Shown piece by piece: positions 33,540-42,002 of a DNA stretch of 64,000 bases. The notes under the pieces were generated by a model that was not told the DNA's origin, searched no databases, and was given only the letters and a program-made list of their open reading frames with translations. The stretch is from Saccharothrix deserti (lineage in GTDB: Bacteria > Actinomycetota > Actinomycetes > Mycobacteriales > Pseudonocardiaceae). Both the position numbers and the translations under genes were made by a program. Each line of letters opens with the position of its first letter. The first letter of the stretch is position 1. Location: NCBI RefSeq assembly GCF_009769385.1, contig NZ_VKAB01000030.1:1-64000 (forward strand), written 5' to 3'.

Positions 33540-34703
33540 ATGCAACCGTTCCGCATCGAGATCCCGCAGGCCGCCCTCGACGACCTCGACCGCAGGCTCG
33601 AGAACACGCGGTGGCCCGAGGAGGTGCCCGACGTGGGCTGGGCCAGGGGCGTGCCCGTCGGCTACCTCCAGGAGTTGGCGGAGTACTGGCGGACCGAGTT
33701 CGACTGGCGGGCCATGGAGCGACGGCTCAACGAACTCCCCCAGTTCACCACCGAGATCGACGGCACGACGATCCACTACGTGCACGTGACCTCGCCCGAG
33801 CCGGACGCGACGCCGCTGATCCTCACCCACGGTTGGCCCGGCTCGTTCGTGGAGTTCCTCGACGTGATCGGCCCGTTGACCGACCCGCGCGCCCACGGCG
33901 GCGACCCGGCCGACGCCTTCCACGTGGTCATCCCGTCCATCCCCGGCTTCGGCTTCTCCGGCCCCACCGGGGCCGCCGGGTGGGACGTGGACCGGGTCGC
34001 CAGAGCCTGGAAGGAGCTGATGGCCCGGCTGGGCTACTCGTCCTACGTCGCGCAAGGCGGTGACTGGGGTCTGCTGATCTCCTTGGAGCTGGGCCTGATC
34101 GACCCCGAGCACGTCAAAGGTGTGCACTTGAACATGCTGGTGACCTTCCCGCCGCCGGACCCGGCCGAGATGGCCGGTCTGACGCCTCGTGACCAGCAGC
34201 GGTTGGGACAGCTCATGAACTTCGACCTGGAGCAGTCGGGGTACATGAAGATCCAGGCGACCCGGCCGCAGACGTTGGCCTACGGGCTGACCGATTCACC
34301 GGTGGGCCAGCTCGCGTGGGTGGTGGAGAAGTACAAGGAGTGGACCGACTCGCACCTGGTGCCCGAGGACGCGGTGGACCGCGACCGGATGCTGGCGATC
34401 GTGACGATCTTCTGGCTCACCGCCACCGCCGGCTCCTCGGCGCAGCTGTACTACGAGTCGACCGACCGGACCGACCCCAACGTGGCCGCTCGGTGGGCCG
34501 GGCCGTGGCCGTTGACGATGCCCGCGGGTGTCGCGGTGTTCCCGCACGACGCGGCGCCGCCCATCCGGCGGTTCGCCGAGCGGGTGTTGCCGACGATCAC
34601 CCACTGGACGGAGTTCGAGCGCGGTGGCCACTTCGCCGCGTTCGAGGAGCCCGACCTGTTCGTGTCCGACATCCGCACGTTCGTCCGCTCGCTGAAGCCA
34701 TGA
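33540..34703 (+). CDS. Enediyne epoxide hydrolase (EHN family, SgcF/NcsF2 type)
   Basis: A 387-residue alpha/beta-hydrolase. The EHN N-terminal domain opens FRIEIPQAALDDLDRRLENT and contains the WRTEFDWRAMERRLNELPQF segment. The oxyanion HGWPGSF is near residue 98, the nucleophile Asp lies in QGGDWGLLIS (about 180), the lid follows, and the charge-relay His is in RGGHFAAFEEPD near the C terminus. This subfamily opens the core epoxide in nine-membered enediynes (C-1027, neocarzinostatin), so it is a main argument for a nine-membered product. Followed by two hairpin terminators. Confidence 0.92.
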   Translation: MQPFRIEIPQAALDDLDRRLENTRWPEEVPDVGWARGVPVGYLQELAEYWRTEFDWRAMERRLNELPQFTTEIDGTTIHYVHVTSPEPDATPLILTHGWPGSFVEFLDVIGPLTDPRAHGGDPADAFHVVIPSIPGFGFSGPTGAAGWDVDRVARAWKELMARLGYSSYVAQGGDWGLLISLELGLIDPEHVKGVHLNMLVTFPPPDPAEMAGLTPRDQQRLGQLMNFDLEQSGYMKIQATRPQTLAYGLTDSPVGQLAWVVEKYKEWTDSHLVPEDAVDRDRMLAIVTIFWLTATAGSSAQLYYESTDRTDPNVAARWAGPWPLTMPAGVAVFPHDAAPPIRRFAERVLPTITHWTEFERGGHFAAFEEPDLFVSDIRTFVRSLKP

Positions 34704-34760
34704 CCCGTCGCCACGGCGCCCCACCCTCCGGGAACGCTGTCGGTTGATCGATCTCCGCGG

Positions 34761-34799
34761 CTGTGCCCCGCATGACGACCCGGTCGTGCGGGGCACAGC
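34761..34799 (+). terminator. Hairpin terminator after epoxide hydrolase
   Basis: Around 34761-34799, CTGTGCCCCGCA and TGCGGGGCACAG form a perfect 12-bp stem with a 14-nt loop about 60 bp after the epoxide hydrolase stop. Confidence 0.8.
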
Positions 34800-34852
34800 C
34801 GTGTGGGCTGCCGCACCCGGTCGACCGCTCAGGCCACACACGACAAGGCCCG

Positions 34853-34904
34853 CACACGACAAGGCCCCGCCCGAACTGCCGGGCGAGGCCTTGTCGTGTG
34901 CGTG
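34853..34904 (-). terminator. Long hairpin terminator after aminotransferase
   Basis: CACGACAAGGCC-C-CGCCCG and CGGGCG-A-GGCCTTGTCGTG pair around a 6-nt loop (aactgc), an 18-bp stem with one mismatch, directly after the minus-strand aminotransferase. The upstream arm sequence ACACGACAAGGCC also occurs once more just before it, at about 34838-34849. Confidence 0.8.
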
Positions 34905-34911
34905 TGTGTGC

Positions 34912-36294
34912 TTACTTCGGGGCGACTTTGCCGTCGGCGCCCAGACGGGACAGCACCTCGATCGTCGCCTCGGCCACGCGGCGCACCTCGTGCTCGTCGA
35001 TGACCAGCGGCGGGGACATCACCATCACGTTGCCGTACGGGCGGATGATGACGTTGTGGTTGCGGCGCACCTCGTCGGCCACGCCTTCGGCCACGAACGG
35101 GATGCCCATGGGCTCCTTGGTCTGCTTGCTGACCACCAGTTCGATGCCGACCGTCGCGCCCTCGACGCGGACGTCGCCGACCTGCGGGAGATCCTTCGCG
35201 GGCGCCAGGGCGTCACGGAACCAGTCGCCCACGACCAGCGAACGGTCGACCAGCCCCTCCTTCTCGATGATGTCGAGGTTGGCGAGCGCCACCGCGCACG
35301 CCACCGGGTGGCCCGCGTAGGTGTAGCCGTGGAAGAAGCCCTCGTTGCTGGTGACGACCTCGGCGATCGCGTCGCTCATCAGCAGGCCGCCCAACGGGAC
35401 GTAGCCGCTGGTGATGCCCTTCGCGACGGTGATCATGTCGGGCCGCATGCCGCGCCGCACCGAGTCGAACCACGCACCGGTGCGGCCGAAGCCGGTGACG
35501 ACCTCGTCGGCGATGAGCAGGATGCCGTTCCTGGTCAGCACCTCGCGGACGCGGGGCCAGTAGTCCTCGGGCGGGGTGTGGACGCCGCCGCCCGCCATCA
35601 CCGGCTCGCCGATCATGGCGGCGATGTTGCCCGCGCCGACCCGCTCGATGGTCTCCTCCAGCTCCTTGATCAGGGCGTCGGTGACGTCGAGGCCGCCGTA
35701 CATCTCGGTCCGGTACGGCCAGACCGGGGACAGCTTCTCCACGTTGGGCAGGTTCGGCCCGACGTAGGTCTGCATCATGTCGAAGCCGGTCGCCGTGCCG
35801 CTGCCGTAGGAGGCGCCGTGGTAGCCGAAGCGGCGGGCGAGGATCCACGTGCGGTCCGGCTCCCCGCGCCGGTTGTGGTAGAGGCGGGCGGACTTGATCG
35901 CCGACTCCACGCTGTCCGAGCCGCCGGAGGTGAAGAACACCCGGTCGATCCCCTCGGGGGACAGCGCGTTGAGGCGGGCGGCGAGTTGGACGGCCTTGTC
36001 GTTGGAGTAGTCGAAGAACCCGGTGTAGTACTCCAGCGTCGAGATCTGCTCGGCCGCGGCGTCGGCGAGCTCACGGCGCCCGTGCCCGACTTGCGACAAC
36101 CAGTTGCCGCCACCAGTGGCGTCGATCAGCTCGTTGCCGTGCGCGTCCCAGACCGTGGAGCCCTGGCCGCGAACGATCACCACGCGGTCGTTGCGGTCAC
36201 CACGCTGGTGTGGGTGCACCAGGAACCGTCGGTCGAGGTCTGCCAATTCGGTAGCGGACGCAGACAGCGTCGGCAACGCGGAAGAGATCGTCAC
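34912..36294 (-). CDS. Class III (omega) aminotransferase, PLP-dependent
   Basis: A 460-residue fold-type I aminotransferase of normal length. Visible are the substrate-end GNWLSQVGHG, the PLP-phosphate loop TSGGSDSVESAIKSAR (about 115), the YHGASYGS stretch, and LLIADEVVTGFGRTGAWF with the PLP Asp. The Schiff-base Lys is in ITVAKGITSGYVPLGG (about 290). Start is GTG 36294. Class III enzymes with this N terminus act on amines or beta-amino acids. In the cluster it may provide an amino group for an amino sugar or beta-amino acid moiety; equally it could be a general omega-transaminase. Divergent from a membrane-protein pair. Confidence 0.9.
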   Translation of the reverse strand: MTISSALPTLSASATELADLDRRFLVHPHQRGDRNDRVVIVRGQGSTVWDAHGNELIDATGGGNWLSQVGHGRRELADAAAEQISTLEYYTGFFDYSNDKAVQLAARLNALSPEGIDRVFFTSGGSDSVESAIKSARLYHNRRGEPDRTWILARRFGYHGASYGSGTATGFDMMQTYVGPNLPNVEKLSPVWPYRTEMYGGLDVTDALIKELEETIERVGAGNIAAMIGEPVMAGGGVHTPPEDYWPRVREVLTRNGILLIADEVVTGFGRTGAWFDSVRRGMRPDMITVAKGITSGYVPLGGLLMSDAIAEVVTSNEGFFHGYTYAGHPVACAVALANLDIIEKEGLVDRSLVVGDWFRDALAPAKDLPQVGDVRVEGATVGIELVVSKQTKEPMGIPFVAEGVADEVRRNHNVIIRPYGNVMVMSPPLVIDEHEVRRVAEATIEVLSRLGADGKVAPK

Positions 36295-36513
36295 GAGCCT
36301 GTTCCTATCGTGAGAGCGACGAATGTCCGGGAGGAAAGAAACACGTGAGACTCGACTACGCCGTCACGTACGGGGCAACGGTAGCCACTTGTGGCGCACC
36401 CGCCCTTCTCTGAAAGTGCGCTCTCCGCCCCGATGCGTTTTCCCGCACGGCACCGACCGGTAACGTCGCAGGTCACCGGACAAATGCGGGGGCGACCACA
36501 GCAGGAGGAACAA

Positions 36514-37071
36514 GTGGCGAGCTCGACACTCCATTCGCACGGGGCGGGTAACGCCCTGAACACACGTTGGCACCGCACCGCGCTCTACGCGTTCCTCGTG
36601 ATCGTCATCGCACACTGGGTGGAGCACATCACCCAGGCGGTGCAGATCTACGGCTTGGGTTGGCCGGTGCCGCGATCCAAGGGCGCGCTGGGCTTGTGGT
36701 TCCCGTGGCTGGTGAGTTCGGAGGTCCTGCACTACGGGTTCGCGCTGGTGATGCTCGTGGCTCTGTTCGCGTTGCGAAAGGGTTTCACCGGGCGGTCCCG
36801 CACCTGGTGGAGCATCGCGTTGGGCTTACAGTTCTGGCACCACATCGAGCACCTGTTGCTCATCATCCAATCGTCGACCGGCGTATTCCTGTTGGGCCGT
36901 CCGGTGCCCACCAGCGTCATCCAATTACTGATCCCGCGGGTGGAGTTGCACCTGTTCTACAACGCGGTGGTGTTCGCGCCGATGGTGGTGGCGATGCTCC
37001 TGCACCGGCGGCCGACCGAACAGGAACGCGAACACATGGCGTGCAGCTGCGCCGTGCCCGTCCGCGCCTGA
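36514..37071 (+). CDS. Four-helix membrane protein with intramembrane histidines
   Basis: A 185-residue protein from GTG 36514 (AGGAGGAA upstream). Four hydrophobic helices are evident: YAFLVIVIAHWVEHITQAV, VLHYGFALVMLVALFAL, ALGLQFWHHIEHLLLII and LHLFYNAVVFAPMVVAMLL. Histidines cluster in or beside them (AHWVEH, LHYG, WHHIEH, ELHLF), a pattern that could bind haem or metal. The C-terminal tail MACSCAV has a CxC. I do not recognise the family. It is followed after 4 bp by another membrane protein starting MHDHG, suggesting a two-protein membrane complex, perhaps metal-linked. Confidence 0.75.
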   Translation: MASSTLHSHGAGNALNTRWHRTALYAFLVIVIAHWVEHITQAVQIYGLGWPVPRSKGALGLWFPWLVSSEVLHYGFALVMLVALFALRKGFTGRSRTWWSIALGLQFWHHIEHLLLIIQSSTGVFLLGRPVPTSVIQLLIPRVELHLFYNAVVFAPMVVAMLLHRRPTEQEREHMACSCAVPVRA

Positions 37072-37075
37072 TCCG

Positions 37076-38305
37076 ATGCACGATCACGGGGCGAGCGCAG
37101 GGCTCCCCCTGGGCTTCGCCCTGCTGCGGTTCCTGCTGCTGATCGCCGTGACCGTCGCCGCCGGCTGGGCGCTGGCCCGACCGTTCACACCCGCGTCGTC
37201 CGGGGTGCTCACCCGGCGGGTGGTCACCGCGGTGTCCGCGCTCGGCGGGATCGTCGCGCTGCTCGTCGCCGACGCGACCTGGCTGCCCGGTCCCGCCGCG
37301 GTGGCGGTGATCGCGGGCCTGGTCGCGCCGTCGTTGCTGCGCAAACCGGTGCCGGCGCTCGCCCGGTGCGCGGTGGCGGTGGCCTCGATGTCCACCGCCG
37401 CGGTCGTCGTGTGGTTCACCGGGCCCCCGTCGGCCGTCTCGCACGTCGTGCTGATGACCGGGTTCGTCGGCATCGCGTGGGCCGCGCTGTGCCCGCCGAC
37501 GGTGGTGGTGCGCGTGGTGGGAGCGGGCACGGGACTGGCGCTGCTGGCAAGCCTCGCCCAGGTGGTGCTGGCCGGGCACCTCGCCACGCCCACGCCCGGC
37601 GAACCGCTGCTCACCAGAGTCCGCGTGGACCAACACCCGCTCGACGTCCTCGTCGTGCCTCACCGGCCCGGGTGGAACCTCGTGCACGTGCCGGACGAGC
37701 CGGTGCGGATCGGCAACGCCCAGGAGGCGTTGGTGGCCGCGGAGCCGCGGGCGGGCGCGAGCGGACGGTGGGCATTGGTGTGGTTGGCCGAAGGGCGTGG
37801 CACGTTGTGGCTGGAGTGCGCGGGCGAGCGCGCCACCATCCCGGTCGATCCGGGAGGTGACGCGTGGACCGGGCCCGATGTGCGCGGCGCGGAGGGGCCG
37901 GAGTACGCCGGCGCCGTGCTGGCGTCGGTGCTCGCCGGTCGGCGCACCGAGCAGCCGTGGCCCGCGCTGACCGACGCCGACGCGGCGGATCTCCGGGAAC
38001 TCGTGGCCTCGTCGTCCGGGCCGCTCGCGTTGGTCACCGACTCCTCCGCTCGCTCGGCCGAGGCGGAACGGGTCGTGCGCGCGGAAGCCGAACGCGTGGG
38101 AGTGGAGATCGACCCGTCCGCCCCGGACCGCCTGGTGCTCGGCGGCCACGCGGCGGACGACGAGCGGACGCGCCTCGCGCCGTGGTTGCGCGCACCGGAC
38201 CTGAGCTCACCGGAAGCTCGGCGGTACCAACACGTGCTGAGCGAGGCGTTCCGGGGCGAGGCCCCGTCCGCCGCCGGTCTGACGGCCTGGCTTTCCCGGC
38301 GCTGA
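37076..38305 (+). CDS. Membrane protein with C-terminal soluble domain (possibly DUF6239-like)
   Basis: A 409-residue protein. The N terminus is MHDHG, then five or six hydrophobic helices span about residues 13-165 (LRFLLLIAVTVAAGWALA, VTAVSALGGIVALLVA, AAVAVIAGLVAPSLL, VLMTGFVGIAWAALC, GAGTGLALLASLAQVV). From about 180 to the end the sequence is soluble: a beta-rich part (HPLDVLVVPHRPGWNLVHV) and an ADP-binding-like helical tail without recognised motif. I recall a natural-product-associated DUF6239 family of this layout, but this is not secure. Coupled to the histidine-rich membrane protein just upstream. Confidence 0.7.
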   Translation: MHDHGASAGLPLGFALLRFLLLIAVTVAAGWALARPFTPASSGVLTRRVVTAVSALGGIVALLVADATWLPGPAAVAVIAGLVAPSLLRKPVPALARCAVAVASMSTAAVVVWFTGPPSAVSHVVLMTGFVGIAWAALCPPTVVVRVVGAGTGLALLASLAQVVLAGHLATPTPGEPLLTRVRVDQHPLDVLVVPHRPGWNLVHVPDEPVRIGNAQEALVAAEPRAGASGRWALVWLAEGRGTLWLECAGERATIPVDPGGDAWTGPDVRGAEGPEYAGAVLASVLAGRRTEQPWPALTDADAADLRELVASSSGPLALVTDSSARSAEAERVVRAEAERVGVEIDPSAPDRLVLGGHAADDERTRLAPWLRAPDLSSPEARRYQHVLSEAFRGEAPSAAGLTAWLSRR

Positions 38306-38377
38306 CGCTCGTCACCCCGGCGGGTTCGTGAACTCCGCGTCCGGCGTACCCGATCCCGCGCCCGGTCCCGTGAAAAA

Positions 38378-38415
38378 GCGGCGGGGTGGGCGGCACGTCG
38401 CCCGTCCCCCGCCGC
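38378..38415. terminator. Bidirectional hairpin terminator
   Basis: GCGGCGGGG (38378-38386) and CCCCGCCGC (38407-38415) pair around a 20-nt loop between the convergent membrane protein and SgcJ-like genes; an A5 run precedes the stem on the plus strand, i.e. a U-run for the minus-strand transcript. Confidence 0.65.
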
Positions 38416-38428
38416 ATCGCACACCCCG

Positions 38429-38860
38429 TCAGGAGGTCGCGGTGTCCCGCGGGCAGTTCTGGTAGACGGCGAGCTTCCACTCGGCGTCCCGCTTGACGAG
38501 GATCCACGAAGCACGGATGGCGTTCTCCGCGGGCAGCTCGGACTCGCCCGCCGGCACCACGCCCCCGACGGTCAGCAGTGCGACGGCACCAGGGGCCAGC
38601 GGCTTCATGTCGAGCGGCCGGCCGGTGACGGTCGTGCCCTTGTAGTAGCTCGCGTACGCGGTCGCCATGAACTCACGGATCTCGTCGCGGCCCTTCTTGT
38701 ACACCCCGGGCAGGATCAGGGTTCCGTCCTCGGTGAACAGGTCGGCGAACGCGTCCGCGTCGTGTGCGGCCCAAGCCGCGACCATGCGCGTGGAAACGCC
38801 CGCGATCAGCGCCTGCTCGGCCGCGGCGGCCTCGTTGGCGACTGGTGATGTGGTGGTCAT
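38429..38860 (-). CDS. SgcJ/EcaC-family NTF2-like protein
   Basis: A 143-residue SnoaL/NTF2-fold protein. The family pattern is clear: ALIAGVSTRMVAAWAAHDADAFADLFTEDGTLILPG, split for reading as the helix pair (VAAWAAHDADAFADLF) and first strand (DGTLILPG). Then come KGRDEIREFMATAY, a cone-forming strand set and SWILVKRDAEWKLAVYQNCP. The name comes from SgcJ of the C-1027 enediyne cluster; homologues (NcsJ) occur in other nine-membered enediyne loci and are implicated in enediyne core biosynthesis. It marks the right end of the recognisable cluster here. Confidence 0.88.
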   Translation of the reverse strand: MTTTSPVANEAAAAEQALIAGVSTRMVAAWAAHDADAFADLFTEDGTLILPGVYKKGRDEIREFMATAYASYYKGTTVTGRPLDMKPLAPGAVALLTVGGVVPAGESELPAENAIRASWILVKRDAEWKLAVYQNCPRDTATS

Positions 38861-39168
38861 TGCTTCTCGCTTTCGACGATGCCCATCGCCTCGTGCGGGT
38901 CACGGCGTGACCGACACCGACCATCGTTCCCGCGGGCCGGGGGGAAGTCTTCTCGGAGGATGCTCGACCGAGGATCGAACCCGGACATCGGATGACAGGC
39001 GTTCCACCGTTCACACCGCCACCCATCTGAGACGTGAAGTCGTGTCACACCAACCTGTTCTCTTGACCACTGCGTTACGTTCCAGTTGAGGGCGCAGCCC
39101 AGACATCGGACGACCCGGGCGTGCGGAGGCCTCACCACCGAGCCGCCCACCGGCTAGGGGAGGTCCAC
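38861..39168. promoter_or_regulatory. Divergent gap SgcJ-like / GH2, boundary of the enediyne region
   Basis: About 300 bp without a gene. A TTGACC hexamer near 39065 on the plus strand could be a -35 element for the GH2 gene, but I find no convincing -10 and no copy of the LacI-type palindromes seen further right. The functional content changes here from secondary metabolism to polysaccharide degradation. Confidence 0.4.
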
Positions 39169-41973
39169 GTGGAGCTCAACCGGCGCAACTTCCTGGAGTT
39201 GGGCGCGGCAGGATTGGGGGTGGCCGGGTTGTCGACGATCGGCGTCACGGCGGCGAACGCGGCACCGACGGGTCCCGGCACCGAAGTGGTGGTGTTGACC
39301 GGCACCGACGCGGACCACACGGTGGACTGGGACTTCCAGGTCACCGAAGGGCGCAACAGCGGCGTGTGGAGCAGGATCCCCACGCCGTCGAACTGGGAGT
39401 GCCACGGTTTCGGCACCTACCAGTGGGGTTGGAACCTCAGGCCCGAGGAGAAGGGCCTGTACCGGCGCGGCTTCACCCCGTCGGTGTCGTGGGCCGACAA
39501 GCGCGTCTTCGTGGTGTTCGAAGGTTCGATGACCGACACCGAGGTCCGGGTCAACGGCACCCTGGCGGGCCCGGTCCACCAGGGCGGGTTCTACCGCTTC
39601 CGGTACGACATCACGTCGTTGCTGCGGCTGGGGCAGGAGAACCTGCTGGAGGTCACCGTCAGCCGGGACTCCACCGACGACTCGGTCAACAACGCCGAGC
39701 GCCGCGGCGACTACTGGAACTTCAGCGGCATCTACCGGCCCGTGTCGATCCAGGCCTTCCCCGCCGCCCGGGTCGACCGGATCGCGGTCGACGCCAAGGC
39801 CGACGGCACGTTCCGGATGGACGTGCACCTCGACGGCGTCACGGCGGCGGGTCGGGTGGTCGGGCAGCTCAAGCGGCTCGACGGCACGAACGTCGGCAAC
39901 CCGTTCTCGTCGGCGGTCACGCCGGGCGCGGCGGTGGCGACGCTGTCCACGTCCGTGACCTCGCCTCGCACGTGGACAGCGGAGACGCCGAACCTGTACC
40001 GGGTGGACGTCCAGCTCACCGACGCCTCCGGCACACCGCTGCACGCCGTCACCGAGCGCTTCGGGTTCCGCACGATCGAGGTCCGTACCGGTGACGGTGT
40101 CTACGTCAACGGGGTGAAAGTCATCCTCAAGGGCACCAACCGGCACACGTTCTGGCCGACCCTCGGGCGTGCGTCGAGCCCGCGTCTGGCGCGGATGGAC
40201 ATCCTCCTGATGAAGGAGATGAACAACAACGCCGTCCGGATGTCGCACTACCCGCCGGACACCTTCTTCCTCGACCTGTGCGACGAACTCGGCCTCTACG
40301 TGATCGACGAGCTCGGCGGCTGGCAGAAGAAGTACGACGAAGGCGTCGGCGCACCGCTGGTCGCGTCCATGGTCACCCGGGACGTCAACCACCCGTCGAT
40401 CCTGATGTGGGCCAACGGCAACGAAGGCGGCTGGAACACCGCCCTGGACGACGACTACGCCCGCTACGACATCCAACGACGTCCCGTGATCCACCCGTGG
40501 GCGACGTTCAGCGGCATCAACACCGACCACTACGAGACCTACGACAGCACCCGCGCCATCCTCGAAGCCTCGGACATCTTCATGTCCACCGAGTTCCTGC
40601 ACGCCCTCTACGACGGCGGCGGGGGCGCGGGCCTGAACGACTACTGGAACCTGATGGGCTCCGGGCCACGCCGGGCGGGCGGGTTCATCTGGGCGTTCGT
40701 GGACGAGGGCCTGGTCCGCGACGACCGGGACGGGGCCATCGACACCACCGGGAACAACGCGCCGGACGGCGTCCTCGGCCCGTTCCGGGAGAAGGAAGCC
40801 AGCTTCCACACGATCCGGGACATCTGGTCACCGGTCCAACTGGCCAATCCCGACTACTACGCCTCCACGTTCCCGGCGAACTTCGACGGCACGGTCCGCG
40901 TGGTCAACCGGTACGACTTCACCAACCTCCGCGCCTGCCGCTTCACGTGGCAGCTGGTCAAACACCCCTCCCCCGGCGCCGCGAGCACCGAGTCGACGGT
41001 GACCAAGCACGGTGACGTGGCCGGTCCGGACATCGCTCCCGGCGCCACGGGCAAGGTCGCGCTCGGCCTGCCGAACGGTTGGCAGAGCGCCGACGCGCTG
41101 CGCGTCACCGCCAACGGCCCCGACGGCAAGGCGCTCTGGACGTGGGTGTGGCGGATCAAGAAGGCGGCCGACTTCGCCAAACGCGTGGTGACGCCCGCGC
41201 CCGGCGCCGTCCAGGTCGCGGAGGACGCGGGCGGCGTGACCATGTCCGCGCGCGGCACCGCGATCACGATCGACAAGACCACCGGCAGGCTGGCCCGCGT
41301 CACCCGGAACGGGTCCGCCGTGTCGCTCGCCAACGGCCCGGTCCCGGCAGCCGGTGAAGCGCGGTTGACCGGCCTCACGCACACCCGCGACGGCCGTTCG
41401 CACGTCGTGGAAGCCACGTACAGCGGCGATCTCGACTCGGTGCGGTGGCGTCTCGACCCGAACGGGTGGCTGCGCCTCGACTACCGCTACCACCGCACGG
41501 GCGAACACGATCTCCTCGGCGTCAGCCTGGACTACCCGGAGGAGAAGGCGCTCGGCCTGACGTGGTTGGGCGACGGGCCGTACCGGGTGTGGAAGAACCG
41601 GCTGCGGGGCGTGCGGCACGGCGTGTGGTCGAAGGAGCACAACACCACCGCCACCGGTGCGTCCGGCTGGGAGTACCCGGAGTTCAAGGGCTACCACGCC
41701 AACACCTACTGGGCGGCGCTGCGCACGACCGAGGGCACGATCACCATCGTCGCCGAGGACGAGAACCTCTTCCTGCGCCTGTTCACGCCCGACGTGGGCG
41801 AGGACCCGCGGTTCGCGACCGCGCCGTTCCCCGCGGGCGGTATCTCCCTGCTGGACGGGATTCCCGCCATGGGCAACAAGTTCCACGCCGCCGAGACGTT
41901 GGGACCGGAGAGCCGGAAGAACGTCGCCACCGGCGAGTACCGCCGCACTGTGCACTTCCGGTTCAGCGAGTGA
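39169..41973 (+). CDS. Secreted glycoside hydrolase family 2 protein (beta-galactosidase-like)
   Basis: A 934-residue enzyme starting at GTG 39169 (GGGGAGG upstream). The N terminus NRRNFLELGAAGLGVAGLS is a twin-arginine signal, with cleavage likely after ANAA. Next come a GH2 sugar-binding jelly roll (about 55-215; GLYRRGF, FEGSMTDTEVRVNG), an immunoglobulin-like domain and the TIM barrel from about 310. There, ILKGTNRHTFWP replaces the usual GVNRH, the acid/base Glu is in WANGNEGGW and the nucleophile is probably in MSTEF. GGFIWAFVDEGL closes the barrel, and a large C-terminal beta domain follows. Substrate (beta-galactoside or related) is not certain. Confidence 0.88.
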   Translation: MELNRRNFLELGAAGLGVAGLSTIGVTAANAAPTGPGTEVVVLTGTDADHTVDWDFQVTEGRNSGVWSRIPTPSNWECHGFGTYQWGWNLRPEEKGLYRRGFTPSVSWADKRVFVVFEGSMTDTEVRVNGTLAGPVHQGGFYRFRYDITSLLRLGQENLLEVTVSRDSTDDSVNNAERRGDYWNFSGIYRPVSIQAFPAARVDRIAVDAKADGTFRMDVHLDGVTAAGRVVGQLKRLDGTNVGNPFSSAVTPGAAVATLSTSVTSPRTWTAETPNLYRVDVQLTDASGTPLHAVTERFGFRTIEVRTGDGVYVNGVKVILKGTNRHTFWPTLGRASSPRLARMDILLMKEMNNNAVRMSHYPPDTFFLDLCDELGLYVIDELGGWQKKYDEGVGAPLVASMVTRDVNHPSILMWANGNEGGWNTALDDDYARYDIQRRPVIHPWATFSGINTDHYETYDSTRAILEASDIFMSTEFLHALYDGGGGAGLNDYWNLMGSGPRRAGGFIWAFVDEGLVRDDRDGAIDTTGNNAPDGVLGPFREKEASFHTIRDIWSPVQLANPDYYASTFPANFDGTVRVVNRYDFTNLRACRFTWQLVKHPSPGAASTESTVTKHGDVAGPDIAPGATGKVALGLPNGWQSADALRVTANGPDGKALWTWVWRIKKAADFAKRVVTPAPGAVQVAEDAGGVTMSARGTAITIDKTTGRLARVTRNGSAVSLANGPVPAAGEARLTGLTHTRDGRSHVVEATYSGDLDSVRWRLDPNGWLRLDYRYHRTGEHDLLGVSLDYPEEKALGLTWLGDGPYRVWKNRLRGVRHGVWSKEHNTTATGASGWEYPEFKGYHANTYWAALRTTEGTITIVAEDENLFLRLFTPDVGEDPRFATAPFPAGGISLLDGIPAMGNKFHAAETLGPESRKNVATGEYRRTVHFRFSE

Positions 41974-42002
41974 AGTTCGTCAGCGCCTTGACAGGAGAGA
42001 AC

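Noticed and set aside
39121..39168. Longer start for the GH2 gene at 39121
   Set aside because: The extra 16 codons precede the twin-arginine signal and have no ribosome site, whereas GGGGAGG sits before GTG 39169.
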